Shown: positions 16,858 through 25,632 of the stretch, piece by piece
Position numbering within the stretch: the first letter of the stretch is position 1
Layout: each line of letters begins with the position of its first letter
NCBI RefSeq assembly: GCF_000820105.1
Contig: NZ_CDDB01000025.1
Location: 1-47,735 of the forward strand
Direction: 5' to 3'
Length of the DNA stretch: 47,735 bases
From: Aeromonas schubertii
Lineage (GTDB): Bacteria > Pseudomonadota > Gammaproteobacteria > Enterobacterales > Aeromonadaceae
Notes under the pieces: generated by a model
Database searches by the model: none
Told to the model about the DNA's origin: nothing
The model's input: the letters and a program-made list of their open reading frames with translations, nothing else
Program-made: the position numbers and the translations under genes

Positions 16858-16873
16858 TGGCATGACTCTTGTT
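16858..16873 (+). promoter_or_regulatory. Candidate sigma-54 promoter for flgB operon
   Basis: TGGCAT-N5-TTGTT matches the -24/-12 consensus TGGCAC-N5-TTGCT at nine of eleven positions, the notable mismatch being GT for the -12 GC. A start near 16884 gives a 30-base leader. This fits control of the rod-hook genes by LafK with sigma-54. Confidence 0.45.
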
Positions 16874-16913
16874 TAAGGCATCCCCACCTTGCCATGCAAC
16901 CACAGGACGAAGG

Positions 16914-17288
16914 ATGAGTATCTCATTTGACCAAGCCCTCGGGGTTCACCCCTATGCCCTGCAGGTGCGCACCGAACGGGCGCGCATCATCGCCGGCAAC
17001 CTGGCCAACGTCGACACCCCGGGCTACCTGGCGCGGGATCTTGACTACAAGGCGATCCTCTCCCGCGTGGCCGACCGTGTCTCGGCCGGTCAGATGGAGA
17101 GCGTCACCATGGGCGAGGTGGATCATCCTCTCTACCGCATTCCCTTTCAGCCCTCCCAGGATGGCAACACGGCGGAGCTCGGGGTGGAGCAGGGCAAGTT
17201 TGCCAACAATGCCATGGATTACCAGACCAGTCTGACCTTCCTCAATATGAAGATCAGCGGTATCGCCAAGGCCATAGAGGGACGCTGA
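16914..17288 (+). CDS. flgB: Flagellar proximal rod protein FlgB (LfgB)
   Basis: 124-residue rod subunit. The start MSISFDQALGVHPYALQVRT is favoured by AGGA seven bases upstream; a longer open frame from 16869 is unsupported. Contains the rod/hook N-terminal motif ANVDTPGYLARD and the C-terminal helix MDYQTSLTFLNMKISGIAKA. First gene of the flgB-L operon. Confidence 0.95.
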   Translation: MSISFDQALGVHPYALQVRTERARIIAGNLANVDTPGYLARDLDYKAILSRVADRVSAGQMESVTMGEVDHPLYRIPFQPSQDGNTAELGVEQGKFANNAMDYQTSLTFLNMKISGIAKAIEGR

Positions 17289-17290
17289 TC

Positions 17291-17713
17291 ATGTCGTTCA
17301 ATCGTATCTATGACATAGCGGGCAGCGCCATGCGTGCCCAGACCGTGCGCCTCGACACGGTCGCCTCCAACCTGGCCAACGTGGACAGTGTGGCGGGGAG
17401 CGAGGATGAGGCCTTTCGCGCCATCAAGCCGGTCTTCTCCACCCTCTACAAGCGGGTGCAGGAGAGCGGTGGCCTGGGGGCGGCCGAGGTCTCCATCGCC
17501 GGGGTGGTGCAGTCGGACCGGGAGGTGCAAAAGCGCCTCGAGCCCGACAATCCGCTGGCCGACGAGCAGGGCTATGTCTACTACTCCAACGTCAATGCCG
17601 TCGAGGAGATGGCCGACATGATGAGCGCCTCCCGCGGTTTCGAGACCTCGGTCGAGGTGATGAACCGAATCGCCAGCATGCAGCAGGGTCTGCTGCGTTT
17701 AGGACAAGGTTAA
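17291..17713 (+). CDS. flgC: Flagellar proximal rod protein FlgC (LfgC)
   Basis: 140-residue rod subunit. N-terminal SAMRAQTVRLDTVASNLANV and C-terminal YYSNVNAVEEMADMMSASRG are the conserved axial-protein motifs that form the D0 coiled coil. Two bases after flgB. Confidence 0.96.
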   Translation: MSFNRIYDIAGSAMRAQTVRLDTVASNLANVDSVAGSEDEAFRAIKPVFSTLYKRVQESGGLGAAEVSIAGVVQSDREVQKRLEPDNPLADEQGYVYYSNVNAVEEMADMMSASRGFETSVEVMNRIASMQQGLLRLGQG

Positions 17714-17716
17714 ACC

Positions 17717-18436
17717 ATGAGCCTCTCTCCGCTCTCTTCCCTCGATACCGCCCGCGGTAGCGCCTTCCAGCAGGTTGACCCCAAGGTCGCGAGCAATCCT
17801 GCCACCTCCCAGAGCAGCAGCCAGGGGGCGACCCAGAGCAGCGCCCAGAATGGCGGCATGACCCTGCGCAACGAATTTCTACAGATGATGGTGGCCCAGA
17901 TCCAGAACCAGGATCCCACCAATCCCCTCGACGGCACCCAGTACGTGACCCAGCTGGCCCAGTTCAGCATGGTGGAGGGGGTCGAGCAGCTGAAGGTGCT
18001 GCAGCAGCAGTCCATCGCCATGATGGATACCCAGCAGGTGCTGGCGGCCACCAACCTGGTGGGCCAGGAGGTGATGGTGCCCGCCGAGGGGATCACCCTG
18101 GCCAGTGAGCAGGGGGTGCGTGGCCAGATCGAGCTGCCGGGGGCGGCGGATCAGGTGACCCTCACCGTCTACGACGAGTTTGGCCAGAAGGTGCAGAGCC
18201 GCGAGTGGGGGGCCCGGAAGGGAGGGGTCATCGACTATCAACTCGATGCCCTGCCCCCCGGCAAGTACAGCGTCAAGGTGGAGGCGAAGGGCCCCGCCCT
18301 CTCCTCCCAGCCCAAGAATTATCTGGCCAGCTCGGTAGAGCGGGTCAACCTGCCGGGGGACGGCCAGATCATGTTACAGGTCACCGGCATCGGTGATGTC
18401 CCCCTCTTCAGCGCCGTCCAGTTCGGCCAGGCATAA
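17717..18436 (+). CDS. flgD: Hook cap protein FlgD (LfgD)
   Basis: 239-residue scaffold that caps the growing hook. The N-terminal region has LRNEFLQMMVAQIQNQDPTN, the FlgD hallmark, after a Ser/Gln-rich export signal; the rest contains the FlgD tudor/immunoglobulin-like beta domain (VTLTVYDEFGQKV onward). Three bases after flgC, 15 before flgE. Confidence 0.95.
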   Translation: MSLSPLSSLDTARGSAFQQVDPKVASNPATSQSSSQGATQSSAQNGGMTLRNEFLQMMVAQIQNQDPTNPLDGTQYVTQLAQFSMVEGVEQLKVLQQQSIAMMDTQQVLAATNLVGQEVMVPAEGITLASEQGVRGQIELPGAADQVTLTVYDEFGQKVQSREWGARKGGVIDYQLDALPPGKYSVKVEAKGPALSSQPKNYLASSVERVNLPGDGQIMLQVTGIGDVPLFSAVQFGQA

Positions 18437-18451
18437 CTCAAGGAGAAGCAG

Positions 18452-19645
18452 ATGTCTTTCAACATTGGCCTGAGCGGCCTGCGCGCCGTCAACCAGGAGC
18501 TGGGCGTCATCAGCAATAACATCGCCAACGTGAGCACCGCCGGCTTCAAGTCGAGCCGCGCCGAGTTCGCCGCCATCTACAGTGGCGGCCAGGCGGGCGG
18601 GGTGGAGATGAGCAATGCCAGTCAGAACTTCGATCGCAACGGGGATCTGATGCGCACCGGGCGTGCCCTGGATCTCGCCATCTCCGGTGGCGGCTTCTTT
18701 ATGCTCAAAAATGAGAGTGGCCAGACCTCCTATACCCGTGCCGGCATGTTCCAAAAGGATGCGGGTAACTATCTGGTCAATGCCGCCGGCGATCGCCTGC
18801 AGGGATATGGCATCAACCCCGACGGCACCCTCAAGAACGGGGTGGTGGGGGACATCCAGGTGAGCACCGCCAACCTGCCGGCCAAGGCCTCCACCAATCT
18901 GGAGTTCGTGGCCAACCTCAAGGCGGGGGCCTCTGTCATCGACCCGGCGGTCAACCCCTTCAACCCGACCGACTCCAAGAGTTTCAGCTACTCCCAGTCG
19001 AGCAAGGTCTATGACTCCCTCGGGGTCGAACACACCCTGACCCAGTATTTCGTCAAGACCGCCGACAACAAGTGGCAGGTGCACACCGCCTTCGATGGCA
19101 CAGTGACCGGTGCGGCCATCCCCATGGAGTTCAATACCAACGGTACCCTCAAGAGCCCGACCGCCAATCCCTCCCTGGCCTTGACCCCTGCCGGGGCGGA
19201 CCCCATCACCCTGGAGCTGGGGCTGACCAAGGTGACCCAGTATGCCTCCGACTTCAACGTCAGCCGCAACCAGTCCGACGGCTATACCTCGGGGGATCTC
19301 ACCGGGCTGACCGTGGACAAGGACGGGGGCGTCTATGCCCAGTTCACCAACGGTCAGCGTCTGCTGCAGGGCCAGGTGGTGATGGCCAACTTCGCCAACC
19401 CGGGCGGGCTGATGCAGGCGGATAACACCAGCTGGGTGCAGACCTTCAGCTCGGGTCAACCCGTGGTGGGCGCACCCGGCAGCGGTACCCTGGGCACCCT
19501 GACCGCCGGGGCTTACGAAAACTCCAACGTGGATCTGACCGGCGAGCTGGTGGGGCTGATGACGGCCCAGCGCAACTACCAGGCCAACGCCAAGACCATC
19601 AGCTCGGCCGACAAGATGACCCAGGTCCTCTTCAACAGCTTCTAA
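18452..19645 (+). CDS. flgE: Flagellar hook protein FlgE (LfgE)
   Basis: Major hook subunit of 397 residues. N-terminal SFNIGLSGLRAVNQELGVIS and NIANVSTAGFKSSRAEF, and C-terminal NSNVDLTGELVGLMTAQRNY, match the hook family. AAGGAGAAG upstream. Its final length is set by LafE (FliK) acting through FlhB. Confidence 0.95.
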   Translation: MSFNIGLSGLRAVNQELGVISNNIANVSTAGFKSSRAEFAAIYSGGQAGGVEMSNASQNFDRNGDLMRTGRALDLAISGGGFFMLKNESGQTSYTRAGMFQKDAGNYLVNAAGDRLQGYGINPDGTLKNGVVGDIQVSTANLPAKASTNLEFVANLKAGASVIDPAVNPFNPTDSKSFSYSQSSKVYDSLGVEHTLTQYFVKTADNKWQVHTAFDGTVTGAAIPMEFNTNGTLKSPTANPSLALTPAGADPITLELGLTKVTQYASDFNVSRNQSDGYTSGDLTGLTVDKDGGVYAQFTNGQRLLQGQVVMANFANPGGLMQADNTSWVQTFSSGQPVVGAPGSGTLGTLTAGAYENSNVDLTGELVGLMTAQRNYQANAKTISSADKMTQVLFNSF

Positions 19646-19655
19646 GGGGTAAGCC

Positions 19656-20390
19656 GTGGAGAAACTGATCTACACCGCCATGTCCGGGGCCCAGCACACC
19701 CTGATGGCCCAGCAGATCCGGGCCAACAACCTGGCCAACGTGAACACGGCGGGCTTTCGGGCCGACTTCGAGCGGGTCTCTGCCTACATGGTCGGCGGGG
19801 ATGGTCTGCCGAGCCGGGTGTTGGCCAAGGAGCAGCAGGCGGGCTCCAACTTCGCCGCCGGCGCCCTCATGAAGACGGATCGCACCCTGGATGTGGCGGT
19901 GCGTGGCTCCGGCTTCTTCACGGTGCAGACTGCCGATGGCCAGGAGGCTTACACCCGGGCCGGCAACTTCGAGCTGGATGCCGACGGCCTGCTGACGGTC
20001 AACGGCCACCCGGTGAAGGGGGAGGGGGGCGAGATGGTGCTGCCACCTCACCGCTCCTTGAGCATCGGCAAGGATGGCACCCTCTCCATCGTCCCCCTTG
20101 GTCAGGGGGCGCGTCTCGAGGTGGGGCGTCTCAAGCTGGTCGATCCCGGGCAGGGAGAGTTGGTGAAGGGGATGGATGGCCTGTTTCGCCTGCGCCAGGG
20201 GGGCGAGGCCGAGGCGAGCGAGCAGGTGGCGGTCGCCTCCGGCTTTCTCGAGGGCTCCAACGTCAATGCGGTGGATGAGCTCATCAACACCATGTCCCTG
20301 ACCCGCAACTTCGAGCTGCAGGTCAAGTTGATGAAGAGCGCCGACGATCAGGCCCGGCAAGGGGCCAGACTCATTTCCGGTCAGGGTTAA
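19656..20390 (+). CDS. flgF: Flagellar rod protein FlgF (LfgF)
   Basis: 244-residue proximal rod subunit with a GTG start, preceded by AAGGGGTAAG. MEKLIYTAMSGAQHTLMAQQ followed by RANNLANVNTAGFRADFERV is typical of FlgF, and the C-terminal EGSNVNAVDELINTMSLTRN closes the axial coiled coil. Confidence 0.95.
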   Translation: MEKLIYTAMSGAQHTLMAQQIRANNLANVNTAGFRADFERVSAYMVGGDGLPSRVLAKEQQAGSNFAAGALMKTDRTLDVAVRGSGFFTVQTADGQEAYTRAGNFELDADGLLTVNGHPVKGEGGEMVLPPHRSLSIGKDGTLSIVPLGQGARLEVGRLKLVDPGQGELVKGMDGLFRLRQGGEAEASEQVAVASGFLEGSNVNAVDELINTMSLTRNFELQVKLMKSADDQARQGARLISGQG

Positions 20391-20417
20391 GGCCCTGACG
20401 TAGCGAGGAACAGACAG

Positions 20418-21203
20418 ATGCACGCAGCACTTTGGGTGAGCAAGACCGGCCTCTCGGCACAGGATGCCAAGATGGCCACCATCTCCAACAACCTGGCCAA
20501 CGTCAATACGGTCGGCTTCAAGCGCGATCGGGTGGCCTTCGAGGATCTCTTCTATCAGGTCCAGCGTCAGCCGGGCTCCCAGCAGGATCAACAGAACCTG
20601 ACCCCGACCGGCATCCAGATGGGTAACGGGGTGCGGGTGGTGGGCACCCAGAAGGTCTTCACGCCGGGCAACTTCCAGAACACAGGGCAAGAGCTCGACA
20701 TCGCCATCGTCGGTGCCGGCTTCTTCGGGGTGGAGATGCCCGACGGCGAGACCGCCTATACCCGTAACGGCCAGTGGCACCGCAACGGCGAGGGGCAGAT
20801 GGTCAACGCCGATGGTCTGCCCATGGTGCCCCAGATCGAGATCCCCGAGAATGCGACCCGCATCGCCATCGGTGCCGACGGTACCGTCAGCGCCACCGTG
20901 CCGGGCCAGCAGGACAATGTGGAGCTGGGTCGCATGACACTGACCCACTTCTCCAACCCCTCCGGCCTCGAGGCGCTGGGCGGCAACCTCTATCGGGCCA
21001 CCGGTGCCTCCGGTGAACCCATCGAAGGGGTGCCGGGCGAGGATGGCCTGGGGGCGGTCAAGCAGTACACCCTGGAGGCTTCCAACGTCAACGTGGTGGA
21101 GGAGATGGTCGACATGATCACCACCCAGCGCGCCTACGAGATGAACGCCAAGGTGGTCTCCTCCGCCGATCAGATGCTCAAGTTCATCACCCAGGCCATA
21201 TGA
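20418..21203 (+). CDS. flgG: Flagellar distal rod protein FlgG (LfgG)
   Basis: 261-residue distal rod subunit, the usual FlgG length. Carries TISNNLANVNTVGFKRDRVA, the FlgG-specific QPGSQQDQQNLTPTGIQMG segment after it, and C-terminal LEASNVNVVEEMVDMITTQR. The stop overlaps the flgH ATG. Confidence 0.97.
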   Translation: MHAALWVSKTGLSAQDAKMATISNNLANVNTVGFKRDRVAFEDLFYQVQRQPGSQQDQQNLTPTGIQMGNGVRVVGTQKVFTPGNFQNTGQELDIAIVGAGFFGVEMPDGETAYTRNGQWHRNGEGQMVNADGLPMVPQIEIPENATRIAIGADGTVSATVPGQQDNVELGRMTLTHFSNPSGLEALGGNLYRATGASGEPIEGVPGEDGLGAVKQYTLEASNVNVVEEMVDMITTQRAYEMNAKVVSSADQMLKFITQAI

Positions 21204-21880
21204 TGAGACGCCTGCATGCACTGCTCGCCAGCGGCCTGCTCGCCCTGCTGCTGGCCGGTTGCGCCACCTATGAGCTGGTTCCGCCCGAGCCGGGTGATCA
21301 GGCCTGGGCCCCCTCCCGGCCCAAGCTGCCTCCCCAGCCGGAAGGGGAGGATGGCAGCCTGTTTCAGGGGGGCACCATGATGACCCTGTTTCAGGACCGG
21401 CGAGCCTACCGGGTCGGCGACATCCTGACGGTGATGCTGGAGGAGCGTACCCAGTCGAGCAAGAAGGCCAACACCACCACCAACAAGAACAGCAGCCTCA
21501 ACATGCCGGTGCCCACCTTCGGCAACAAGGTGGTCAAGGACTTGAGTGGCAATTACTCGGTGGAGCGGGACTTCGACGGCGCGGCTACCTCGAGCCAGCA
21601 GAACACCCTCTCCGGCGCCATTACCGTGACCGTGGCCGAGGTGCTGCCCAACGGTATTCTCGGCATTCGCGGCGAGAAGTGGATCCGTCTCAACCAGGGG
21701 GATGAGTATGTGCGCCTCGGTGGCATGGTGCGGGTGGAGGATATCGACCAGGGCAACCGGATCTCCTCCCAGCGTATCGCCGATGCCCGCATCACCTATG
21801 CCGGTCGTGGTGCTCTGGCCGATGCCAACCAGATGGGCTGGCTCAGCCGCTTCTTCAATTCCGCCTTCTCCCCCCTGTGA
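21200..21880 (+). CDS. flgH: Flagellar L-ring lipoprotein FlgH (LfgH)
   Basis: Outer-membrane ring lipoprotein of 226 residues. The lipobox LLAGC places the modified Cys at residue 21. The body contains [20 protein letters not shown] and [18 protein letters not shown], both FlgH signatures. Two consecutive ATGs (21200 and 21203) are possible; both sit at the flgG stop. Confidence 0.96.
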   Translation: MMRRLHALLASGLLALLLAGCATYELVPPEPGDQAWAPSRPKLPPQPEGEDGSLFQGGTMMTLFQDRRAYRVGDILTVMLEERTQSSKKANTTTNKNSSLNMPVPTFGNKVVKDLSGNYSVERDFDGAATSSQQNTLSGAITVTVAEVLPNGILGIRGEKWIRLNQGDEYVRLGGMVRVEDIDQGNRISSQRIADARITYAGRGALADANQMGWLSRFFNSAFSPL

Positions 21881-21888
21881 GGATCTCG

Positions 21889-22989
21889 ATGCGTAACTGG
21901 CTTCTGCTTCCCTTCCTCTTGCTCCCCCTGCTGGCGACGGCGGCTGTGCGTACCCGTCCCCTGCTCGATATCGCCGATGTGCAGGGGATCCGGGCCAACC
22001 AGCTGGTGGGCTACGGTCTGGTGGTGGGTCTCTCCGGCACCGGGGATCGCAGCCAGGTGAAGTTCACCGGCCAATCCATGGCCAACATGCTCAAGCAGTT
22101 CGGGGTACAACTCCCCGAGGATCTCGATCCCAAGCTCAAGAACGTGGCGGCCGTTTCGGTACAGGCGACCCTGCCGGCTCTCTCGGGTAAGGGGCAGACG
22201 GTGGATGTGACCGTCACCTCCATCGGCGACGCCAAGAGCCTGCGCGGCGGCTCCCTGTTGCTGACCCCCCTGCGCGGTATCGACGGTGAGGTCTATGCGG
22301 TGGCCCAGGGCAACCTGGTGGTGGGGGGCGTGAAGGCGGAGGGACAGTCCGGCTCTTCGGTGACCATCAACGTGCCCACCGCCGGCATCATTCCCAACGG
22401 CGCCATCATAGAGCGGGAGGCGCCGACCAACTTCGCCAGCCGTCCCGAGGTGATCCTCAACCTGCATCAGCCCAACTTCAAGACCGCACGCAACGTGGAG
22501 CGGGCGGTCAACCACCAGCTCGGCCCCGTGGCGCGGGCCGTCAGTGCCGGTCGTATCGAGTTGCAGGCCCCCAAGGACGAGAGTCAGCGCATCAGCTTCA
22601 TGGCGCTGCTCGAGGATATCCGGGTCGACATGGGGCGTGAGCGCCCCCGGGTGGTCTTCAACAGCCGAACCGGCACCGTGGTGATGGGGAGCGAGGTGAA
22701 GGTGCACAAGGCGGCGGTGAGTCACGGCAACCTGACGGTGACCATCTCCGAGAGCCAGAACGTGAGCCAGCCCAACGCCTTCTCCAACGGTCAGACCACC
22801 ACGACCCCCAACTCCAGGGTGCAGGTGGATCGGGAGCGCAACAACATGTTTGTCTGGCCAGAGGGCACCTCGCTCGAGGTGATCGTCAAGGCCATCAACT
22901 CCCTGGGGGCGACCCCGGACGATATCATGGCCATCTTGCAGGCGCTCGACGAGGCGGGGGCTCTGGATGGTGAACTGGTGGTGATCTGA
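21889..22989 (+). CDS. flgI: Flagellar P-ring protein FlgI (LfgI)
   Basis: 366-residue periplasmic ring protein exported by a signal peptide ([20 protein letters not shown]). The start at 21889 is favoured by GAGG at 21879-21882 over a GTG at 21877 that would overlap flgH. Conserved segments [20 protein letters not shown] and [19 protein letters not shown]. Needs FlgA for assembly. Confidence 0.96.
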   Translation: MRNWLLLPFLLLPLLATAAVRTRPLLDIADVQGIRANQLVGYGLVVGLSGTGDRSQVKFTGQSMANMLKQFGVQLPEDLDPKLKNVAAVSVQATLPALSGKGQTVDVTVTSIGDAKSLRGGSLLLTPLRGIDGEVYAVAQGNLVVGGVKAEGQSGSSVTINVPTAGIIPNGAIIEREAPTNFASRPEVILNLHQPNFKTARNVERAVNHQLGPVARAVSAGRIELQAPKDESQRISFMALLEDIRVDMGRERPRVVFNSRTGTVVMGSEVKVHKAAVSHGNLTVTISESQNVSQPNAFSNGQTTTTPNSRVQVDRERNNMFVWPEGTSLEVIVKAINSLGATPDDIMAILQALDEAGALDGELVVI

Positions 22990-23390
22990 TGACACGAATT
23001 ACAGGGAGCGAACCCGGTTTCTATCAGGACCTGGGCGAGCTACAGAAGATCAAGAGCAATCCGGACCAGCGGGCCGCCCTCGAGGCGGCCGCCGGTCAGT
23101 TCGAGGTGACCTTCCTGCAGACCGTGCTCAAGCATATGCGGGCGGCCAGCGATGCCCTGCAGGATGAGGATGAGAAGCTCATCAAGGGCAACGAGCTCTA
23201 TCGGGACATGTATGACAGCCAGCTGGCCATGGGGTTGGTCAAGGGCGGCGGCATGGGGCTCACCCGCCAGATGGTGGAACAGCTCGAGGCGCCGCTAAAG
23301 AATCCGGCGGCAGCGGTCGCTTCAACACCGGAGAACCTGGCGGCCTTTAGCCAGCCGCTGCTGACCCGCACCGTGAGGAAACCTGACTGA
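22989..23390 (+). CDS. flgJ: Rod-cap protein FlgJ (LfgJ), single-domain form without muramidase
   Basis: 133-residue protein carrying only the rod-binding domain (AAAGQFEVTFLQTVLKHMRA to MGLTRQMVEQLE). The C-terminal glucosaminidase found in the roughly 310-residue enterobacterial FlgJ is missing; the sequence ends in a short Pro/Ala-rich tail and stops at the flgK ATG. Wall penetration must therefore rely on another enzyme, for instance the lytic transglycosylase encoded beyond lafU. Confidence 0.93.
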   Translation: MTRITGSEPGFYQDLGELQKIKSNPDQRAALEAAAGQFEVTFLQTVLKHMRAASDALQDEDEKLIKGNELYRDMYDSQLAMGLVKGGGMGLTRQMVEQLEAPLKNPAAAVASTPENLAAFSQPLLTRTVRKPD

Positions 23391-24709
23391 TGTCACTGCT
23401 CAATATCGGCTTCTCCGGCCTCAATGCCGCCCAGATCGCCATGAATGTGGTCGGCCAAAACATCGCCAACGTCCATACCCCTGGCTACTCCCGTCAGGAG
23501 GCCACCATGGGGAGCGTGGCGGGCTTCGGCCGCCTCGACAACGGTCAGGGGGTCATGGTCACCGGGGTGCGCCGCATCAGTGACGACTATCTGGTGAGCC
23601 AGCACTGGCGTTCCGGCTCGAGCGTGGGACGCGCCTACTCCTTTCATCAATACATCAACACCACCGAGCAGCTCTTCGGCAGCGAGTCCATGAGCATCAG
23701 CATCGGATTGGACAGCTTCTTTGCCTCTCTGAGCGGGGCCCTCGACAGCCCGGAGACCGGCGCCCAGCGCGAGCAGATCGTCAGCTCGGGCAATGCCCTG
23801 GCCAACCGCTTTCGCCAGTTGAGCAGCAGCCTGGCCACCCAGGAGCGGGAGATCTCCGACCAACTGGGGAGCTCGGTGGAGCAGGTCAACAGCTATCTGG
23901 AACAGGTGGGCAAGCTCAATCGCCAGATCAGCGAGCTGGCCGCCAAGGGGGGCAACACCTCCGCCCTGGAGGACAGCCGGGATCTGGTAGTGCGCCAGCT
24001 CTCCGGGCTTGTCGAGGTGCGGGTCACCCGACAGGAGAACGGGGATTACGATCTCAGCCTGCCCGGGGGGGAACCCCTGGTGCTGGGTCAGAGCAGCAGT
24101 ACCTTGACCCTCAAGGGGGATGTACTGAGCCTGAGTTTCGGTACCCAGACCTTCGATGTTCCCTCCCTGGGGGAGGGGAGCATAGGGGGCGTGCTCGACT
24201 ATCGCCGCGAGGTGCTCAGACCCGCCAAGGCCGAGCTGAACCAGATAGCCAGCAAGCTGGCCGACGAGTTCAACGTCAAGCAGCAGGGGGGCGTGGACTT
24301 GGCCGGTAACCCGGGCAAGCCCATGTTCACCTATGACCCGGCCGATCCGGCCGCCACCTTGAAGATCGCCGATGGATTTGCCGGCAGTGATCTCGCCTTC
24401 GCCAAGGCGGGCGGGGGGCCCGGCGACAACCGTAACCTGCAGGAGATGCTGACCATCAAGGATGGCCAGTATGATGCCTATGCCTCTCTGGTCGGCCGAC
24501 TGGCGGTGCAAAGTGGCCAGGCCAAGTCCGAGATGGAGTCCAGTGTGAAGCTCGACAAGCAGATCGGTGACAAGGTGAGCAGCGTCAGCGGTGTTAACCA
24601 GGATGAAGAGGGGATGAAGCTGATGGCCTTCACCAAGGCCTATCAGGCCAATGCCAAGGTGATCAGCACGGCGGATCAGCTGTTCGACTCCCTGCTGAGC
24701 ATGTTCTAA
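23390..24709 (+). CDS. flgK: Hook-filament junction protein FlgK (LfgK, HAP1)
   Basis: 439-residue junction protein. N-terminal LLNIGFSGLNAAQIAMNVVG, IANVHTPGYSRQEA, and the C-terminal AFTKAYQANAKVISTADQLF are the conserved HAP1 ends. About 100 residues shorter than the E. coli protein because the central surface domain is reduced, as is common in lateral systems. Overlaps flgJ by one base. Confidence 0.95.
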   Translation: MSLLNIGFSGLNAAQIAMNVVGQNIANVHTPGYSRQEATMGSVAGFGRLDNGQGVMVTGVRRISDDYLVSQHWRSGSSVGRAYSFHQYINTTEQLFGSESMSISIGLDSFFASLSGALDSPETGAQREQIVSSGNALANRFRQLSSSLATQEREISDQLGSSVEQVNSYLEQVGKLNRQISELAAKGGNTSALEDSRDLVVRQLSGLVEVRVTRQENGDYDLSLPGGEPLVLGQSSSTLTLKGDVLSLSFGTQTFDVPSLGEGSIGGVLDYRREVLRPAKAELNQIASKLADEFNVKQQGGVDLAGNPGKPMFTYDPADPAATLKIADGFAGSDLAFAKAGGGPGDNRNLQEMLTIKDGQYDAYASLVGRLAVQSGQAKSEMESSVKLDKQIGDKVSSVSGVNQDEEGMKLMAFTKAYQANAKVISTADQLFDSLLSMF

Positions 24710-24718
24710 GGAGACCCC

Positions 24719-25621
24719 ATGCGTATCAGTTCTTCCATGATTCAGAGCAGCATGCTCGGTAGCCTGCAAGGGGGCTATGCCGAATATGCCCGCCTCGACC
24801 GCCAGATAGCGAGCCAGAAGCGAATTTTGCAACCCTCCGATGATCCGGTGGGGAGCGTGCGCCTGCTGGGATTGAAGCGGGAGCAGGCGGCCATGACCCA
24901 ATATCAGAAGAACATCTTCAACGCCAAGACCCAGCTCTCCCAGGCCGAGACCCAGCTCGACACCATGAAGAACATGATGATGCGCCTGCGGGAGCTGACT
25001 CAGCTGGTGGCCAACGGCTCTGTCAGCCCAGAGGACCGGGTGGGGGCGGCGACCGAGCTGGCGAGCCTGCGCGATGGTCTGCTGGATCTGGCCAACGCCC
25101 GCAACGAGGCGGGCTCGAGCCTGTTTGCCGGCAGCCAGGTGGGCAAGAGCGCCCTGGTCAAGGATCCGGCCACCGGTGCCTATCACTACCAGGGGGATGC
25201 CCTGCAGCGGGATGTCCCCATCGCCAAGGGGGTGAGTGTGAGCCTCAACGAGGGGGCCGACACCCTGTTTCTCAGCGGCGGTGATTTTTTCAAGGAGCTT
25301 GACGACTTCGTCACCCTGCTCGAGAGCGGTGCCTCCGAGGTGTCGACCGAGGCCGGCGCCATGCTCGATCGCAGCATGGGGGTGCTCGACAATATCGCCA
25401 GCATGACCAGCCGCATTGGCGCCAAGATCAATCTGCTCGATCAGATCGACGAGTCCCACATCGAGATGAGCACCTACAGCAAGGAGGTGAGCAATCAGAT
25501 CGAGTCGCTCGACTTCCCGGCGGCCGCCACCCGCCAAGCCACTGTGCTGGCGGCGCTGCAGGTGCAGCAGCAGGCGTTCGTCAAGATCAATGCCCTCAGC
25601 CTCTTTGATTACATGCGCTGA
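24719..25621 (+). CDS. flgL: Hook-filament junction protein FlgL (LfgL, HAP3)
   Basis: 300-residue flagellin-like junction protein. MRISSSMIQSSMLGSLQGGY and QILQPSDDP-like QKRILQPSDDPVGSVRLLG at the N-terminus, with a flagellin-type C-terminal helix ending LQQQAFVKINALSLFDYMR. Preceded by AAGGAG. Last canonical hook gene before lafW. Confidence 0.94.
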   Translation: MRISSSMIQSSMLGSLQGGYAEYARLDRQIASQKRILQPSDDPVGSVRLLGLKREQAAMTQYQKNIFNAKTQLSQAETQLDTMKNMMMRLRELTQLVANGSVSPEDRVGAATELASLRDGLLDLANARNEAGSSLFAGSQVGKSALVKDPATGAYHYQGDALQRDVPIAKGVSVSLNEGADTLFLSGGDFFKELDDFVTLLESGASEVSTEAGAMLDRSMGVLDNIASMTSRIGAKINLLDQIDESHIEMSTYSKEVSNQIESLDFPAAATRQATVLAALQVQQQAFVKINALSLFDYMR

Positions 25622-25632
25622 GGTGTGACCCC

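Noticed and set aside
16848-16863. TGGCAC-N4-TGGCA as the flgB sigma-54 promoter.
   Set aside because: The spacing is one base short and the -12 element is poor; the overlapping TGGCAT-N5-TTGTT fits better.
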